Shown here piece by piece: positions 1 through 11,592 of a stretch of 53,419 nt of DNA (position 1 is the first letter of the stretch; the number at the start of each line of letters is the position of its first letter). The stretch spans positions 1 to 53,419 of the forward strand of contig JASJDA010000012.1 of the NCBI GenBank assembly GCA_030065755.1. The letters are read 5' to 3'. The translations under genes were made by a program, and so were the position numbers. This DNA is from Prochloraceae cyanobacterium. Lineage in GTDB: Bacteria > Cyanobacteriota > Cyanobacteriia > Cyanobacteriales > JASJDA01. Under the pieces are notes generated by a model. The model did no database searches. It saw only the letters and a list, made by a program, of their open reading frames with translations, and was not told the origin of the DNA.

Positions 1-3000
1 CGCGCTTTCGGTGTTACCTTCGGCATCGGTAACAGTATAAGTAAAGCTGTCTTCTCCAACAAACCCAGGGTTAGGTGTATAAACAATAAAGTCATCGCTC
101 GAATCGTTGGGAGTACCATTGTTGTCAATTGTTACCGTACCGTTTTGTCCGTTGGTGACAGCACTAATAGTTAGATCCCTTTTGTCGTTAGCGAGAACGT
201 CAATTTCAACTGGGACTCCAGGAGCAGTCCCACTGCTATCGTCGAGTCCTAAAGCTTTGACTTTTACTGAGATGGTTTCAGTAAAAGTATTGCCTTGTGA
301 ATCAGTAACAGTGTAAGTAAAGCGATCTTCTCCAACAAACCCAGGATTAGGAGTATAAACAACAAAGTCATCGCTCGGATTGTTGGGAGTACCATTATCT
401 TCAATAAGGACCGTACCGTTTTCTCCCTGAGTGACTTGGGTAATTTCTACTGGGTTGATATTTGGACTGAAATTTTCGTCAAGTACGTTAAAGTTAATGG
501 GAAATTGATTGAGGGTGCTGAAAACTCGATCTGCACCAGTAGAGAAGTTGAAGGTGGTTCGATCGACTATACCAGCATAATCGTTATTAGCCAAATCTTC
601 GATCGCACCTGGGTCAATAGTTACGTAATAATCCCGACCAGGTTGAAGATTAACATTAGGGTCAATTGTTACCGTATCCCCATTGAAATTAACCTGATTG
701 GGGTCAGCAACTGAAATCGTCGCCACCGGTGTATTCGTCGTCGCATCAAAAATGGTAATATTGCCCGTCCCTTCGTTAACAGGTTCGCTGAAAGTTAGAA
801 CTATATTGCCGTTAATGGGTACCTCTGTGGCATTATCTGCGGGTGTGGTGCTAACTAATGTAGGCGCTACTGTATCTGGTGTTGCTCCGGTGGTGAAGTT
901 TAAAGTAGTCGGATTATTAATTCCGGCATAATCGTTATTAGCCAAATCTTCGATCGCACCTGGGTCAATAGTTATGTAATAGTCTGTTCCTGGCTGAAGA
1001 TTAACATTAGGATCGATGTTTACTTTATCCCCAGTAAAGTTAACTTGATTGGGATCGGCAACATTAATAGTGGCAACAGGTGTATTGGTCGCCGCATCGA
1101 AGATAGTAATATTGCCAGTTCCTTCGGTTACTGGTTCGCTGAAGGTTAGAACTATGTTGCTATTAACTGGTACGTCAGTTGCATTATCTGCGGGATTGCT
1201 GTTAATCAGAGTGGGTGCTATGGTATCTGGAGGGATAACAGTTGTGAAGTTGAAAGTGGTCGGATTATTAATTCCGGCATAATCATTATTAGCCAAGTCT
1301 TCGATCGCGCCTGGATCGATATTTACGTAATAATCCGTTCCTGGCTCGAGATTAATATCTGGATCGATAGTTACTGTATCCCCAGTAAAGTTAACTTGGT
1401 TGGGGTCAGCAACCGAAATCGTCGCCACTGGCGTGTTTGTTACCGCATCAAAAATGGTAATATTGCCCGTCCCTTCAGTTACTGGTTCGCTGAAGGTTAA
1501 AACAATATTATCGTTAAGAGCTACCTCGGTGGCATTATCTGCGGGTGTTGTGCTAACTAGAGTTGGTGGCGTTGTATCCGGCGTGGCGATCGTCGTGAAG
1601 TTGAAAGTAGTCGGATTATTAATTCCGGCGTAATCGTTGTTGCCAAAATCTTCGATGGCGCCTGGGTCAATAGTTACGTAATAGTCTGTCCCTGGTTGAA
1701 GATTAACACTTGGGTCAATGGTTACCGTATCGCCACTATAGTTAATTTGGTTGGGGTCAGCAGCAGAAATAGTGGCTATTGGCGTGTTTGTTGCGGCATC
1801 AAAAATGGTAATATTGCCAACACCTTCGTGAACTGGTTCGCTGAAGGTTAAGACAAGATTGCTGTTAACCGGTACTTCGGTGGCATTATCTGCTGGTGTG
1901 GTGCTTACTAGAGTTGGTGGGACAACATCTGGTACTGCAACTGTAGAGAAGTTGAAAGTAGTCGGATTATTAATTCCAGCGTAATCGTTGTTGCCAAAAT
2001 CTTCGATCGCACCTGGATCGATAGTTACGTAATAGTCTGTCCCTGGTTGAAGATTAACACTTGGGTCAATGGTTACTGTATCGCCACTAAAATTAACTTG
2101 GTTGGGGTCAGCAACCGAAACAGTCGCAACGGGGGTATTAGTTGCTGCCTCAAAAATAGTAATATTACCAATCCCTTCGTGAACTGGTTCGTCGAAAGTA
2201 AGGACAATATTGCTGTTAACTGGGACTTCCGTCGCATTATCTGCGGGTGTGGTGCTTACTAGAGTTGGTGGGACAACATCTGGTGCTGCAATTGTAGAGA
2301 AGTTGAAAGTAGTCGGATTATTAATTCCGGCATAATCGTTATTACCAAAATCTTCTATGGCACCAGGGTCGATAGTTACGTAATAGTCTGTCCCTGGTTG
2401 AAGACTAACACCTGGGTCAATAGTTACCGTATCCCCAGTAAAGTTAACTTGATTGGGGTCAGCAGCAGAAATAGTGGCTATTGGCGTGTTTGTTGCTGCC
2501 TCAAAAATAGTTATATTGCCAATACCTTCGTGAACTGGTTCGTCGAAAGTAAGGACAAGATTGCTGTTAACTGGGACTTCCGTGGCATTATCTGCTGGTG
2601 TGGTGGTAACTAATGTGGGTGCTACTTTATCTGGTGCTGCTACGGTGGTGAAGTTTAAGGTAGTTGGATTATTAATTCCGGCATAATCGTTATTACCAAA
2701 ATCTTCAATTGCACCTGGGTCAATAGTTATGTAATAGTCCGTGCCTGTAACTAGGTTAACATCAGGGTCGATGGTTACCGTATCCCCACTGAAGTTAACT
2801 TGGTTGGAGTCAGCAACCGAAATAGTGGCAACAGGAGTATTAGTAGTAGCATCAATTATGGTGATATTGCCTGTAGCTTCGTGAACGGGTTCGCTAAAAG
2901 TAAGAACAATATTATCGTTAATAGCTACATCGATTGCATTATCTGCTGGGGTGCTAGTAACTAGAGTTGGCGCGACCGTATCTGGTGCTGCAATTGTAGA

Positions 3001-6000
3001 GAAGTTGAAAGTAGTCGGATTATTAATTCCAGCATAGGGGTTATTTGCCAGATCTGTAACTGCACCAGGAGCGATGTTAACGTAATAACTCGTACCTGGT
3101 GCTAAGTTATTAATGGGGTCGAGAGTAATAGTATCCCCACTCAAGTTCACCTGGTTGGGATCGTCAATAGGAATAGTGGCAACCAAGGCACCAGTAGCCT
3201 GATTAAAAATGGTAATATTACCCGTACCCGCAACCACTGGTTCGTCGAAAGTTAGAACTATATTGCTGTTAATAGCTACATCTGTGGCATTATCTGCGGG
3301 TGTGGTGGTAATAAGATTGGGCGGGCTATTATCAGGAGCGTTGGTAGTAGTAAAGTTGAGAGTAGTTGCGTCTGCTATTCCTTCATAGTTATTACCTACC
3401 GTATCGGTAATAGCCCCATTGGTAATTTCTATGTAGTAATCTGTAGAGAAGTTGAGATTATTGGTGGGATCGATCGTTACCGTATCGCCATTGAAGGTCA
3501 ATTGAGTGGAAGTAGCTACATCAAAAGTTTCTGCTACTGTCCCATTTGCATTCTTGATGACAATATTGCCCGTACCTGGCTGAATATTCTCGCTGAAAGT
3601 GAGTACTATATTGTCATTTACTGCTACATCTGCGGCATTATCTGCTGGTATGCTGCTGACTAAAGTAGGAGGAGTAGTTTCAATAGTTAATTCCCCGTTA
3701 CTAGTCTCGCTAGTAGCATTGCCAGCCTCATCGGTAACGGTAACAACAACGTCATAATTATCTGCGGGCAAAGCATTAGCTGGAGGAATCTTTAAACTCC
3801 AGGTACCATCTCCCTCTACAGTTAAGTTGCCATCTCCTGCAGTATAAGTTACTCCATTAACAGTAACTGTTAAGATGTCTCCTGGAACCAATGTAGCTGT
3901 GCCAGTAATGGTGGGAGTACCGCTGTTAGTGTTGAGAATATTAATGGTGGGAGCAGCAGGAGGAGTAGTATCGACAATTAATTCTCCTGTGGTCGTGTCG
4001 CTAATTCCGTTGCCAGCTGCATCTGTTACTGTAGCTGTAATATCGTAGGTATTATCGGCTAAAGCATTGGTGGCGGGTATAGTTAAGCTCCAATTGTTTC
4101 CCGTTAGACTTAAATTACCGTCTCCTACAGTGTAGGTGATTCCATTAACAGTTACGCTCAGAGTTTCTCCTGGTGCTACTGTAGCGGTACCAGTAAGGGT
4201 GGGGGTGGTATCGTTGGTGTCTAAACTGTTGATAGTGGGAACAATGGGAGCCGTAGTATCGATAATTAATTCTCCATTGGTGCTATCGCTAGTAGCATTG
4301 CCACCAACATCAGTTACTGTAGCTGTAACGTTATAAGTATTGTCAGCTAAAGCATTGGTAGCGGGAATAGTTAGGCTCCAATTGTTCCCCGTTAAGGTGA
4401 GGTTGCCGTCACCTTTGACATAAGTAACCCCATTAACAGTTACGCTGAGAACTTCTCCCACACCTACTGTGGCGGTGCCTGTAATAGTAGGGGTCGTATT
4501 GCTCGTAGTTTGACTAACAACAGTAGGAGCTGCAGGAGCAACAGTATCAATAATTAATTCGCCGCTGGTGAGATCGCTAGAAACATTGCCCGCCCCATCA
4601 GTATCGGTAGCCGTAACATCGTATGTAGCATCGGGGAGGGCATTGGTGGCGGGAATAGTTAAGCTCCAAGTGTTTCCCGTTACACTTAAATTACCGTCTC
4701 CTGCAGTATATGTTACCCCATTAACGGTTACCGTAAAAGTGTCTCCTGGATTTACTGTAGCGGTACCAGTAAGAGTGGGAGTGCTATTGTTGGTGCTTTG
4801 AGTGTTAACGGTGGGAGTCCCAGGAGGAGTGGTAATAATATTTAGTTCGTTGGTGGTGCTGTCGCTAGTGGCATTGCCACCCGCATCTGTTACTGTAGCT
4901 GTAACGTTATAGATATCTTCGACTAAAGCATTGGCTGCAGGTATAGTTAAAGTCCAGCTATTGCCACCTGTTAAGCTTAAATTGCCGTCGCCTACAGTAT
5001 AAACTACCCGATCGACTTCTACTGAAAGAGTTTCTCCCGCAACGACTACAGCAGTACCTGTAATAGTAGGGGTAGTGTTATTGGTAGTTTGACTAACAAC
5101 AGTGGGAGCAGCAGGAGCAACAGTATCAATAATTAGTTCTCCGCTGGTGCTATCGCTAGTGGCATTGCCAGCAACATCTGTTACTGTAGCTGTAACATCA
5201 TAGGTATTGTCGGTCAGAGCATTGGCTGCAGGGATGTTTAAAGTCCAGTTGTTCCCCGTTAGATCTAAGTTCCCGTCTCCTGCGGTATAAGTAACTCCAT
5301 TAACAGTTACCGTTAAAGTGTCTCCTGCTGCTACTGTAGCAGTACCTGTAATAGTAGGAGTAGTGTTATTTGTTGTTTGGCTAATAACCGTAGGAGCAAC
5401 AGCTGGAGCTGTAGTATCAATAATTAGTTCCCCAGTGCTTGTATCGCTAATAGCATTGCCAGCCGCATCTGTTACTGTAGCTGTAACGTCATAGGTATTA
5501 TCGGTTAAAGCATTGGTACCAGGTATAGCTAAACTCCAGTTATTCCCCGTTAGAGTTAAATTTCCGTCGCCTAGGTTGTAAGTAACTCCATTAACGGTTA
5601 CTGACAAAGTTTCTCCTGCTGCTACTGTAGCGGTACCAGTGATAGTAGGAGTAGTGTCATTCGTTGTTTGACTAGTAACTGTAGGAGTAACTGGAGTAGT
5701 AGTATCAATAATTAATTCGCCGCTGGTGCTATCGCTAGCAGTATTGCCAGCTGGATCTGTTACTGTAGCTGTAACATCATAGGTATTATCGGTTAAAGCA
5801 TTGGTACCAGGTATATTTAAACTCCAGTTGTTCCCCGTTAGAGTTAAATTTCCGTCGCCTTCGGTGTAAGTGATTCCATTAACAGTTACCGTTAAAATGT
5901 CTCCTGTTACTACTGTAGCTGTACCTGTAATGGTAGGAGCACTATTATTAGTAGTTTGACTGACAACAGTAGGAGCGACAGCCGGAGGCGTAGTATCGAC

Positions 6001-8388
6001 AATTAATTCCCCGCTAGTTACATCGCTAGTAGCATTGCCACCAATATCAGTTACTGTAGCTGTAACGTTATAAGTATTATCGCTGAGGGCATCGGTGGGG
6101 GGTATAGTTAAGCTCCAGTTGCCTCCCGTTACACTTAAGTTACCGTCACCTGCAGTGTAAGTGATTCCATTAACGTTAACTGTAAAGGTTTCTCCTGGAA
6201 GGATTGTAGCGGTACCAGTAATAGTAGGAGTAGTGTTGTTAGTAATTTGGCTGTTAACAGCGGGAACACCAGGAGGAGTAGCATCAACAATTATTTCCCC
6301 AGCGCTTGTATCGTTAGTTGCATTGCCCGCCGCGTCTGTTACTGTAGCCGTAACATTATAAGTACCGTCGCTTAAAGAATTAATGGCAGGGATAGCTAAG
6401 CTCCAGTTGTTACCCGTCCTAGTTAAATTACCGTCCCCTTCGGTGTAGGTGACTCCATTAACAGTTACCGTTAAAGTGTCTCCTGCTGCTACTGTAGCAG
6501 TACCAGTAATAGTAGGAGTGGTGTTATTAGTAGTTTGGTTAGTAACCGTAGGAGCTGGAGCGGGAGGAGTAAGATCGACGATCAATTCACTGTTAGTGAT
6601 ATCCGTAGCAACATTGCCAGCCGCATCAGTAACTGCAGCCGTAACACTATAAGTATTTTCGACTAGAGCATTAGCAGCAGGGATATTTAAATCCCAGCTG
6701 GTCCCCGTTAGAGTTAAATTACCGTCGCCTTCGGTGTAGGTGACTCCATTAACAGTTACCCTCAGAGTTTCTCCTGCCGCTACAGTAGCAGTACCGGTGA
6801 TAGTAGGGGTAGTGTCGTTAGTGCTTTGGCTAGTAACGGTAGGAGTAACTGGAGGAGTAAGATCGACGATTATTTCTCCAGTAGTTGCATCGCTAGTAGT
6901 ATTGCCAGCGGCATCAGTTAATGTAGCTGTAACGTTATAGGTATTTTCGGTCAGAGTATTGGCAGGTGGAATAGTTAAGCTCCAGCTGCTCCCCGTTAGA
7001 GTTAAATTACCGTCGCCTTCGGTGTAGGTGACTCCATTAACAGCTACCGTCAGAGTTTCTCCTGCTGCGGGTGTGGCAGTACCAGTGATGGTAGGAGTAG
7101 TGTCGTTAATATTTTGACTGTTAACTGTAGGAACACTAGTGGGAGGAGTAGTATCTATAACCAGTTCATTATTGGTGTTATCTGTAGCGGTAAGACCAAA
7201 CGTGTCTGTAGCTGTAACGCTAACATCATAGGTTGCGTCAGGCAAGGGAGGGGTAATAGTTCCTGCAGGTAAAGTCCAAGTACCATCTTGATTGTTAGTA
7301 GCGCTATAAGTAGTGCCATTAACAGTTACATTAATCGTAGCAAAGGGATTATCTACACTCCCAGTTATTTGTGGTGACGGGTTGTTTGTATTCAGAGCGT
7401 TAACGCCAACTATAGTGGTTACTGGTGGCGTTGTTCCTAAACTTCCAGCTTTAAACAAAGCAGCAGAATCGTATTGACCGTCACCTACGTCCTGAATAGT
7501 AATAATAATAGTGTTACTACCACCAACATTAAGAAGACTAGGAGTTGAAGATAAGGCGACTACAAATAAAGGTCGGGTGTATCCATCTAACTGAGTATCA
7601 TTGTTGAGGGTACCAACACCTCCAAGACTATTGTTAGAAGGATTAGTAGTGTTGTTATTGATGTAGTCTGGACTGCCACTACTAGGATCGTTTCTAACAG
7701 CAACTAAGTTATCAATAGTAACTGCACGACCGTCATTGAGCAATGCTAAATTAGTTCCGTTAACACGAATAGAGAAGTTATCATTAAAACCTGCTTGAGC
7801 AAACTCTGGAAATTCCTCAGAACCAAAGACATAGGTGAGAAACACTCCTGGGGCTGAGGCATCCAGGTCAAATGTAATGGTAAGTGTAATTGAGTCACCA
7901 GCAGTACCACTCGATCCGAAGTCCGTATCTAAAACAGCGCCTTGGTCATTATTCGCACCAGCATTTGGCTGAACATTAGTGACGTTTCCAGTGCTGATGA
8001 CTACTCCTCCGCCGAGACTAAAGGGGTCGTTAGTAAACGTCCCAAAAGCCGCAGCATTTCCAGAGGTGCTTACAATTATATTACTCATTCCAGCAAATTT
8101 GCTGGGATCGGTTCCTAGAAGGTTGCTGCGTAAAGTAGTTGTATTGTTTGTTGGAGTAACTGAAATAGGCATAATGGCTTTGTAAGTTGCGATCGTTTCT
8201 TTTTGGAATGCAAGGGATGTTTCAATTGGTTTTGTTTGTACTTCTAGATTCCAATCGCCGCCTAAAGCTGCACAACCAGTGTAATTAGCAGATGCGGTGA
8301 TTTCTGCTCCAGTGAGGCTGTGAAGTTTAGCGATGAATTCTGCTCCAGCATCCCCAGCAGCTACTCGACAGCCGTAGAGCAAGATTGA
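1..8388 (-). CDS. Giant repeat-rich surface/secreted protein, main body (partial, continues past left edge; frameshifted from its N-terminus)
   Basis: Reading the minus strand from about 8388 down to base 1 gives one uninterrupted frame of about 2,795 codons with no stop, so the protein continues beyond the window. In order it contains the end of a DUF4347 domain (LLYGCRVAAGDAG, then TGAEITASANYTG), a choice-of-anchor L domain (about 7440-8190; motif VFLTYVFGSEEFPEF), 13 Ig-like units of about 96 residues with TPTITGTATV and VTATVTDAAGN cores, 9 Big_5-like units of exactly 117 residues, and two cadherin-like units (GFVGEDSFTYTVTD). Proteins of this build are exported cyanobacterial adhesin or S-layer-like proteins; that role is inference. 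This frame has no start codon of its own: the start lies in the 8361-8663 piece, joined by a one-base slip at 8389-8393. No C-terminal sorting signal can be seen because the end is missing. Confidence 0.85.
540..3680 (-). repeat. Nine tandem 351-bp repeats encoding Big_5-type Ig-like domains
   Basis: Nine copies, each 117 codons, follow the pattern PTLVSTTPADNATEVPVN ... IVLTFSEPV.EGTGNITIF ... DYYVTIDPGAIEDLANNDYAGINNPTTFNF. The phase is exact: equivalent landmarks recur at 698, 1049 and 1400, and at 2047 and 2398. Inner copies are far more alike than the two outermost ones near 3000-3680, which suggests recent expansion or gene conversion in the middle of the array. The domain family resembles Big_5 (SwmB-type Ig-like) modules of surface proteins. 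Confidence 0.9.
3681..7430 (-). repeat. Thirteen tandem ~288-bp repeats encoding bacterial Ig-like domains
   Basis: Thirteen units of about 96 residues share the pattern TPTITGTATVAAGETLTV ... GVTYT.GDGNLTLTGNNW ... IPATNALTDNTYNVTATV ... GELIIDTTPP. The unit nearest the N-terminus (about 7140-7430) is the most diverged and lacks the GDGNL segment; the others are close copies spaced 288-291 bp apart. They match the pattern of Big_13-like Ig domains that form long stalks in bacterial adhesins. Confidence 0.88.
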
Positions 8389-8663
8389 GGGGGAGATGGG
8401 GAGAACCAGGTTTTTAAGTCTTTAGCGTAGCGATTTAAAGTATTAAGACTCAGTTCTGTATTACCTAAATAAAGACATCCAGGGGAACCATGAGAAACAA
8501 TATGAATTGAATTTAAATTAGAGAATTTGTGTAATGCGTTGTTAATTTGCTTGATACGGTCTTTGGCTGGGTCTATTATTATTACTTCTGTTCCATCTAC
8601 AACGCCAGCAACTAAAAACTGATAATTTTCTACTTTTGTATCGATTAAAAGTAATTGTTTCAT
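8361..8663 (-). CDS. DUF4347 N-terminal fragment of the giant repeat protein (100 codons, then out of frame)
   Basis: This short frame begins with MKQLLLIDTKVENYQFLVAG and holds the first half of a DUF4347 domain (EVIIIDP; SIHIVSHGSPGCLYLG). Cyanobacterial DUF4347 domains typically sit at the N-terminus of very large repeat proteins, as here. The domain should continue into an LLYGC...AAG.AG segment; that segment is present but in another frame. Adding one base to the five-C run (minus strand; bases 8389-8393) restores a continuous reading SPSPPSILLYGCRVAAG. The last residues before the stop at 8361 (SCSTAVE) are therefore out-of-frame translation. No cleavable signal peptide is evident, which is usual for DUF4347 proteins. 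Confidence 0.8.
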   Translation of the reverse strand: MKQLLLIDTKVENYQFLVAGVVDGTEVIIIDPAKDRIKQINNALHKFSNLNSIHIVSHGSPGCLYLGNTELSLNTLNRYAKDLKTWFSPSPPQSCSTAVE

Positions 8664-8973
8664 GGCTTACAACCCCAATGATAGTCGAACAGTTTTTAGT
8701 GTAGTTTTTATTTTTTTAAAGATCTATACGTAATTTTACTTAAAATTCAATGCAATGACAAACTACCGTGTCTATTGTTAGATTTATAACTATTTAAGGA
8801 AAATTACTTAAGTATATTTCATTAATGCGTTTAAATACTTACAAATGCGATCGAAATCGCATTTTTGGGCTTTAAAGATTAAATATTATTACTGAATTAA
8901 AGAAGAAAAAAGCTAAAAGTAAAGACAAAATTGTTACTGCTCACCGCAACAAAGCAGTTTTATTGAACATGAA
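8664..8973. other. AT-rich intergenic region upstream of the giant repeat gene
   Basis: No reading frame with recognisable content. This stretch should hold the promoter of the leftward DUF4347 gene, but no convincing -35/-10 pair was identified. One near-HIP1 GCGATCG site lies near 8847. Confidence 0.4.
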
Positions 8974-9192
8974 TTAACAGGCGATCGTGATGGAAAAGCA
9001 AAGAAACGACCATACTATGACAATAGGATTGTAGAATCTATCTCTATATTTTATACCTATTTCAACAAGAACTTTTTCAATTATTGTACTTGGTAATACG
9101 AGTTGAAATGGTAGTCCAATCGATTTTGTAAACTTATGTATTAAAACCTGGATCGGAGAAGTGTATTTTTTCATCAATATTTTCATTGGCAA
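8974..9192 (-). pseudogene. IS4-like transposase N-terminal remnant
   Basis: A 72-codon frame ends with KYRDRFYNPIVIVWSFL. This closely matches the conserved N-terminal segment of IS4-family transposases (pattern YR.R.Y.P..T.W.FLSQVL..DHSC), where it comes before the DDE catalytic domain. The frame stops right after this segment, and no catalytic region follows in any frame down to 8700. It is therefore a decayed stub, not a functional insertion sequence. No terminal inverted repeats were found. Confidence 0.6.
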
Positions 9193-9261
9193 TGCGGCTA
9201 AGATCCAGGCATACCATAATTTGTAGCGTTTTTAGTTAGCGGCATTCACTACTGAAACCGC

Positions 9262-9290
9262 GATAACTGTTAACTGATAACTGTTAACTG
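9262..9290. repeat. Short TAACTGATAACTG repeats after the radical SAM gene
   Basis: Alternating GATAACTG and GTTAACTG units lie immediately beyond the stop codon of the radical SAM gene. The same word family occurs at 29623-29638 and 38133-38220, so this is a dispersed intergenic repeat in this genome. Confidence 0.7.
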
Positions 9291-9292
9291 AT

Positions 9293-10882
9293 TTAAGCAC
9301 TTTTGTTGCCTGCAAGCATTGGTTGTCGTTCCACCGAGGCCGATTGAGTAAGAGGATCGAATCCTAACTGTTGGGTAATGCGCTCTCTAGCTAAAATGCG
9401 GTATTCCCAGAAATGTTCGCCCGCAGCACATAAGCCTAAATACATATTCAAAAATTGAGGCTTGGTGCGCAGAATAACCCAAAGTTGCCGCCAGAATTGA
9501 GCGCGAATATCTTGCCGCTGCCAACCTTGACGCCAGAATAACTGAGCGACGAGTCGCAGTGCTTTATAAGCAGGAAAGTACATATTTTGCTGTAGCTTAG
9601 GATTAGGTGTAATCGCGAGACAATGTTCAAAACAACGCCGAAGATAGTTTTTAGGTTCGTACATTGTCCACAGTGCTTCTAGGTATTCTTTAGCAATTTC
9701 AGTAAGAGGACGGGTGGGAATGAAATTCATCAAAGAATTCTGATCGCCACTACGAGTGACATCTTCCAACAATCGCTGCTCTTGTTTTAGTCGTTGCCAG
9801 AGGGCGGTATTTGGGATAGCTTGCAGAATGCCGAGCATGGGTTGAGGAATGATGGTTTCTTCGACAAAATCTTGAATACGTTTACCTGCACCCGCTTTTT
9901 CTTCATCAAAACCCAGAATAAATCCCGCATAAATAAGTAGCCCTGCTTCGTTAATTTTTCGACAGGCTTCTACTAGAGGATGACGAGTATTCTGAAACTT
10001 ACGCGTTACTTCCAGGCTCTCTCGATCGGGAGTTTCAATGCCCAGAAAAACAGCATAAAAACCTGCTTGAGCCATCAAATCCAGAAGTTCAGGATCCTCT
10101 GCTAAATTGACGGAAGCTTCGGTCAAGAAAGTAAAAGGATAATTGCGTTCGTGCATCCAAGGAATTAGCTCCCGCAACAGGCGTTTGACATTGCGCGTGT
10201 TGCCAATGAAATTATCATCAACTATAAAGATAGATCCCTTCCATCTCAAATCATAGAGGGTTTGAAGTTCTGCTAGAAGCTGAGAAGGTTCTTTGGTGCG
10301 GGGTTTGCGACCGTAAAGATTAATGATGTCGCAGAATTCGCATTGGAAGGGACAGCCGCGAGAAAACTGTACAGCCATCATTAAGTAATCATCTCGCTTG
10401 AGCAGTTCGAAGCGAGGCAGAGGACTTTTAGTAACATCTGGCTTCTCACAAGCGCGAAATATTCCTTTTTCTTGACCTCCGGCGAGTGCGTCGATAAATT
10501 GTTGGACTGTTATCTCTCCTTCATCTAAGATCAAATAATGAGCGCCAGCTGAAAGTGCATCCTCTGGAATTGAGGTAGGATAAGGCCCTCCCACTGCTAC
10601 TTTTTTTCCTAGCTGTGCGGCTTTCTCTATCTGAGCCAGAAAGTCCTCTTTCTGTGCCACCATAGCAGAAAGAATGACTAGTTCGCACCACTCCCAATCT
10701 GCATTTGTTGGTTCGTTGACGTTGCGATCGTAAAACCGAATTTCCCAATCTTGCGGTAGCAGAGCGGCTACGGTAATAATTCCTAAAGGTGGAATAAAAG
10801 CTTTTAGTCCGGCGATTTTCATAAATTCGTCGTAAGACCAAAAAGTTTTGGGAAAACGAGGGTAAATTAAAAGAGCTTTCAT
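9293..10882 (-). CDS. B12-binding-domain radical SAM protein with DUF4070 C-terminus
   Basis: The 529-residue product starts with a cobalamin-binding-type Rossmann region (about 1-150: PPLGIITVAALLP, then VAVGGPYPTS). A radical SAM core follows with the 4Fe-4S motif CPFQCEFC (about residue 176 on) and later elements FIVDDNFIGN and FLTEASVNLAEDPELLDLM. The C-terminal ~150 residues resemble DUF4070. Such enzymes use S-adenosylmethionine to start radical chemistry, often methylation or rearrangement, but the substrate cannot be read from sequence. The gene stands alone, flanked by repeats and decayed fragments. A GATAACTG repeat touches its stop codon. No paralogue or pathway partner lies nearby. 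Start ATG at 10882; no strong Shine-Dalgarno was noted. Confidence 0.88.
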   Translation of the reverse strand: MKALLIYPRFPKTFWSYDEFMKIAGLKAFIPPLGIITVAALLPQDWEIRFYDRNVNEPTNADWEWCELVILSAMVAQKEDFLAQIEKAAQLGKKVAVGGPYPTSIPEDALSAGAHYLILDEGEITVQQFIDALAGGQEKGIFRACEKPDVTKSPLPRFELLKRDDYLMMAVQFSRGCPFQCEFCDIINLYGRKPRTKEPSQLLAELQTLYDLRWKGSIFIVDDNFIGNTRNVKRLLRELIPWMHERNYPFTFLTEASVNLAEDPELLDLMAQAGFYAVFLGIETPDRESLEVTRKFQNTRHPLVEACRKINEAGLLIYAGFILGFDEEKAGAGKRIQDFVEETIIPQPMLGILQAIPNTALWQRLKQEQRLLEDVTRSGDQNSLMNFIPTRPLTEIAKEYLEALWTMYEPKNYLRRCFEHCLAITPNPKLQQNMYFPAYKALRLVAQLFWRQGWQRQDIRAQFWRQLWVILRTKPQFLNMYLGLCAAGEHFWEYRILARERITQQLGFDPLTQSASVERQPMLAGNKSA

Positions 10883-10917
10883 TGAAAACGTCCCAATTAT
10901 CTAATAAATGGCTTTCT

Positions 10918-11037
10918 CTAATTGTTTAGATAGATTTTCTTCAACAGGAAAACAATAGTATTAATTTCTACCCACCAATCTTTGGGTTGCTGTTTGGGTT
11001 GGGGTAATTCAAAGGGATATTTATCTGCTTTTATTGT
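10918..11037 (-). pseudogene. Possible DUF1816-type remnant
   Basis: An open stretch without a start codon reads KYPFELPQPKQQPKDWWVEI, then loses similarity and stops. Cyanobacterial DUF1816 proteins have a conserved D-W-W-V-E-I-x-T entry followed by CTYYFGPF. Only the entry is present here. The resemblance rests on about ten residues, so this is a weak call. Confidence 0.35.
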
Positions 11038-11299
11038 TCAATAGACTTCGCAGCAGTTGTTGAGGACTGACTGGGGAAAGGGAAAGGATTATCCCGATAC
11101 ATTTACCCTGTCTAACAGTAAAAGCTAATTTTGCAAGAAGTCTAATTATATAGAGTTAAAGCACGATCGAGTTAGGTCGCTTTTTCCTTTTAAGTATCGA
11201 ATTTGATTTCAATACTTAAAAGATAAGAGATTATTGAAATTATGAATCTTTTTCTTTAAATACACAAGAGATCGATCGAAATTGTTTAAGTAAGTTTAA

Positions 11300-11452
11300 T
11301 TTAGTCAATATTTTGTAACTAATATAGCAATCCTACGAGCGGGACAAAAAGCGGCCTGGGCAGATAAAGCTTGTCATGGCGATGTTTGGCATATCTTAGA
11401 TGTTGTCAGGGAAAAAGAATTAGTAAAATCTTTATTTAAAGTTGGTGTTTAA
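11300..11452 (+). pseudogene. Transposase-like C-terminal remnant
   Basis: A short open stretch ends with RAGQKAAWADKACHGDVWHI followed by about 18 more residues and a stop. The AR/GQK...W...CHGDVWHIL pattern resembles a segment of cyanobacterial insertion-sequence transposases, but the family cannot be named securely. There is no start codon and no other domain. It lies in a run of decayed fragments between 10900 and 12155. Confidence 0.35.
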
Positions 11453-11592
11453 ATAATTAAATAACCAGAAAGTTATATTGTCTATTACACATTTTGCAAC
11501 AGAACCCTATCCACAAGGAAACCACTTTTTACGATGTGCCAAAAAAATCATAAAAAACATAATCCCTCATGTTTTACAGCAAGTAGTTGCTT

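Noticed and set aside
698-2613. Regularly spaced plus-strand open frames of 71-77 codons (698, 1049, 1400, 2047, 2398)
   Set aside because: They are antisense to the 351-bp protein repeats and recur only because the repeats do; the minus-strand frame is continuous and matches known domains.
540-7430. Tandem repetition that could look like a CRISPR or satellite array
   Set aside because: Units are 288-351 bp, lack spacers, keep reading frame and encode Ig-like domains.
10521-10841. 106-codon frame inside the radical SAM gene
   Set aside because: It is a shifted-frame shadow rich in Arg/Ser; the radical SAM frame has clear motifs through this stretch.
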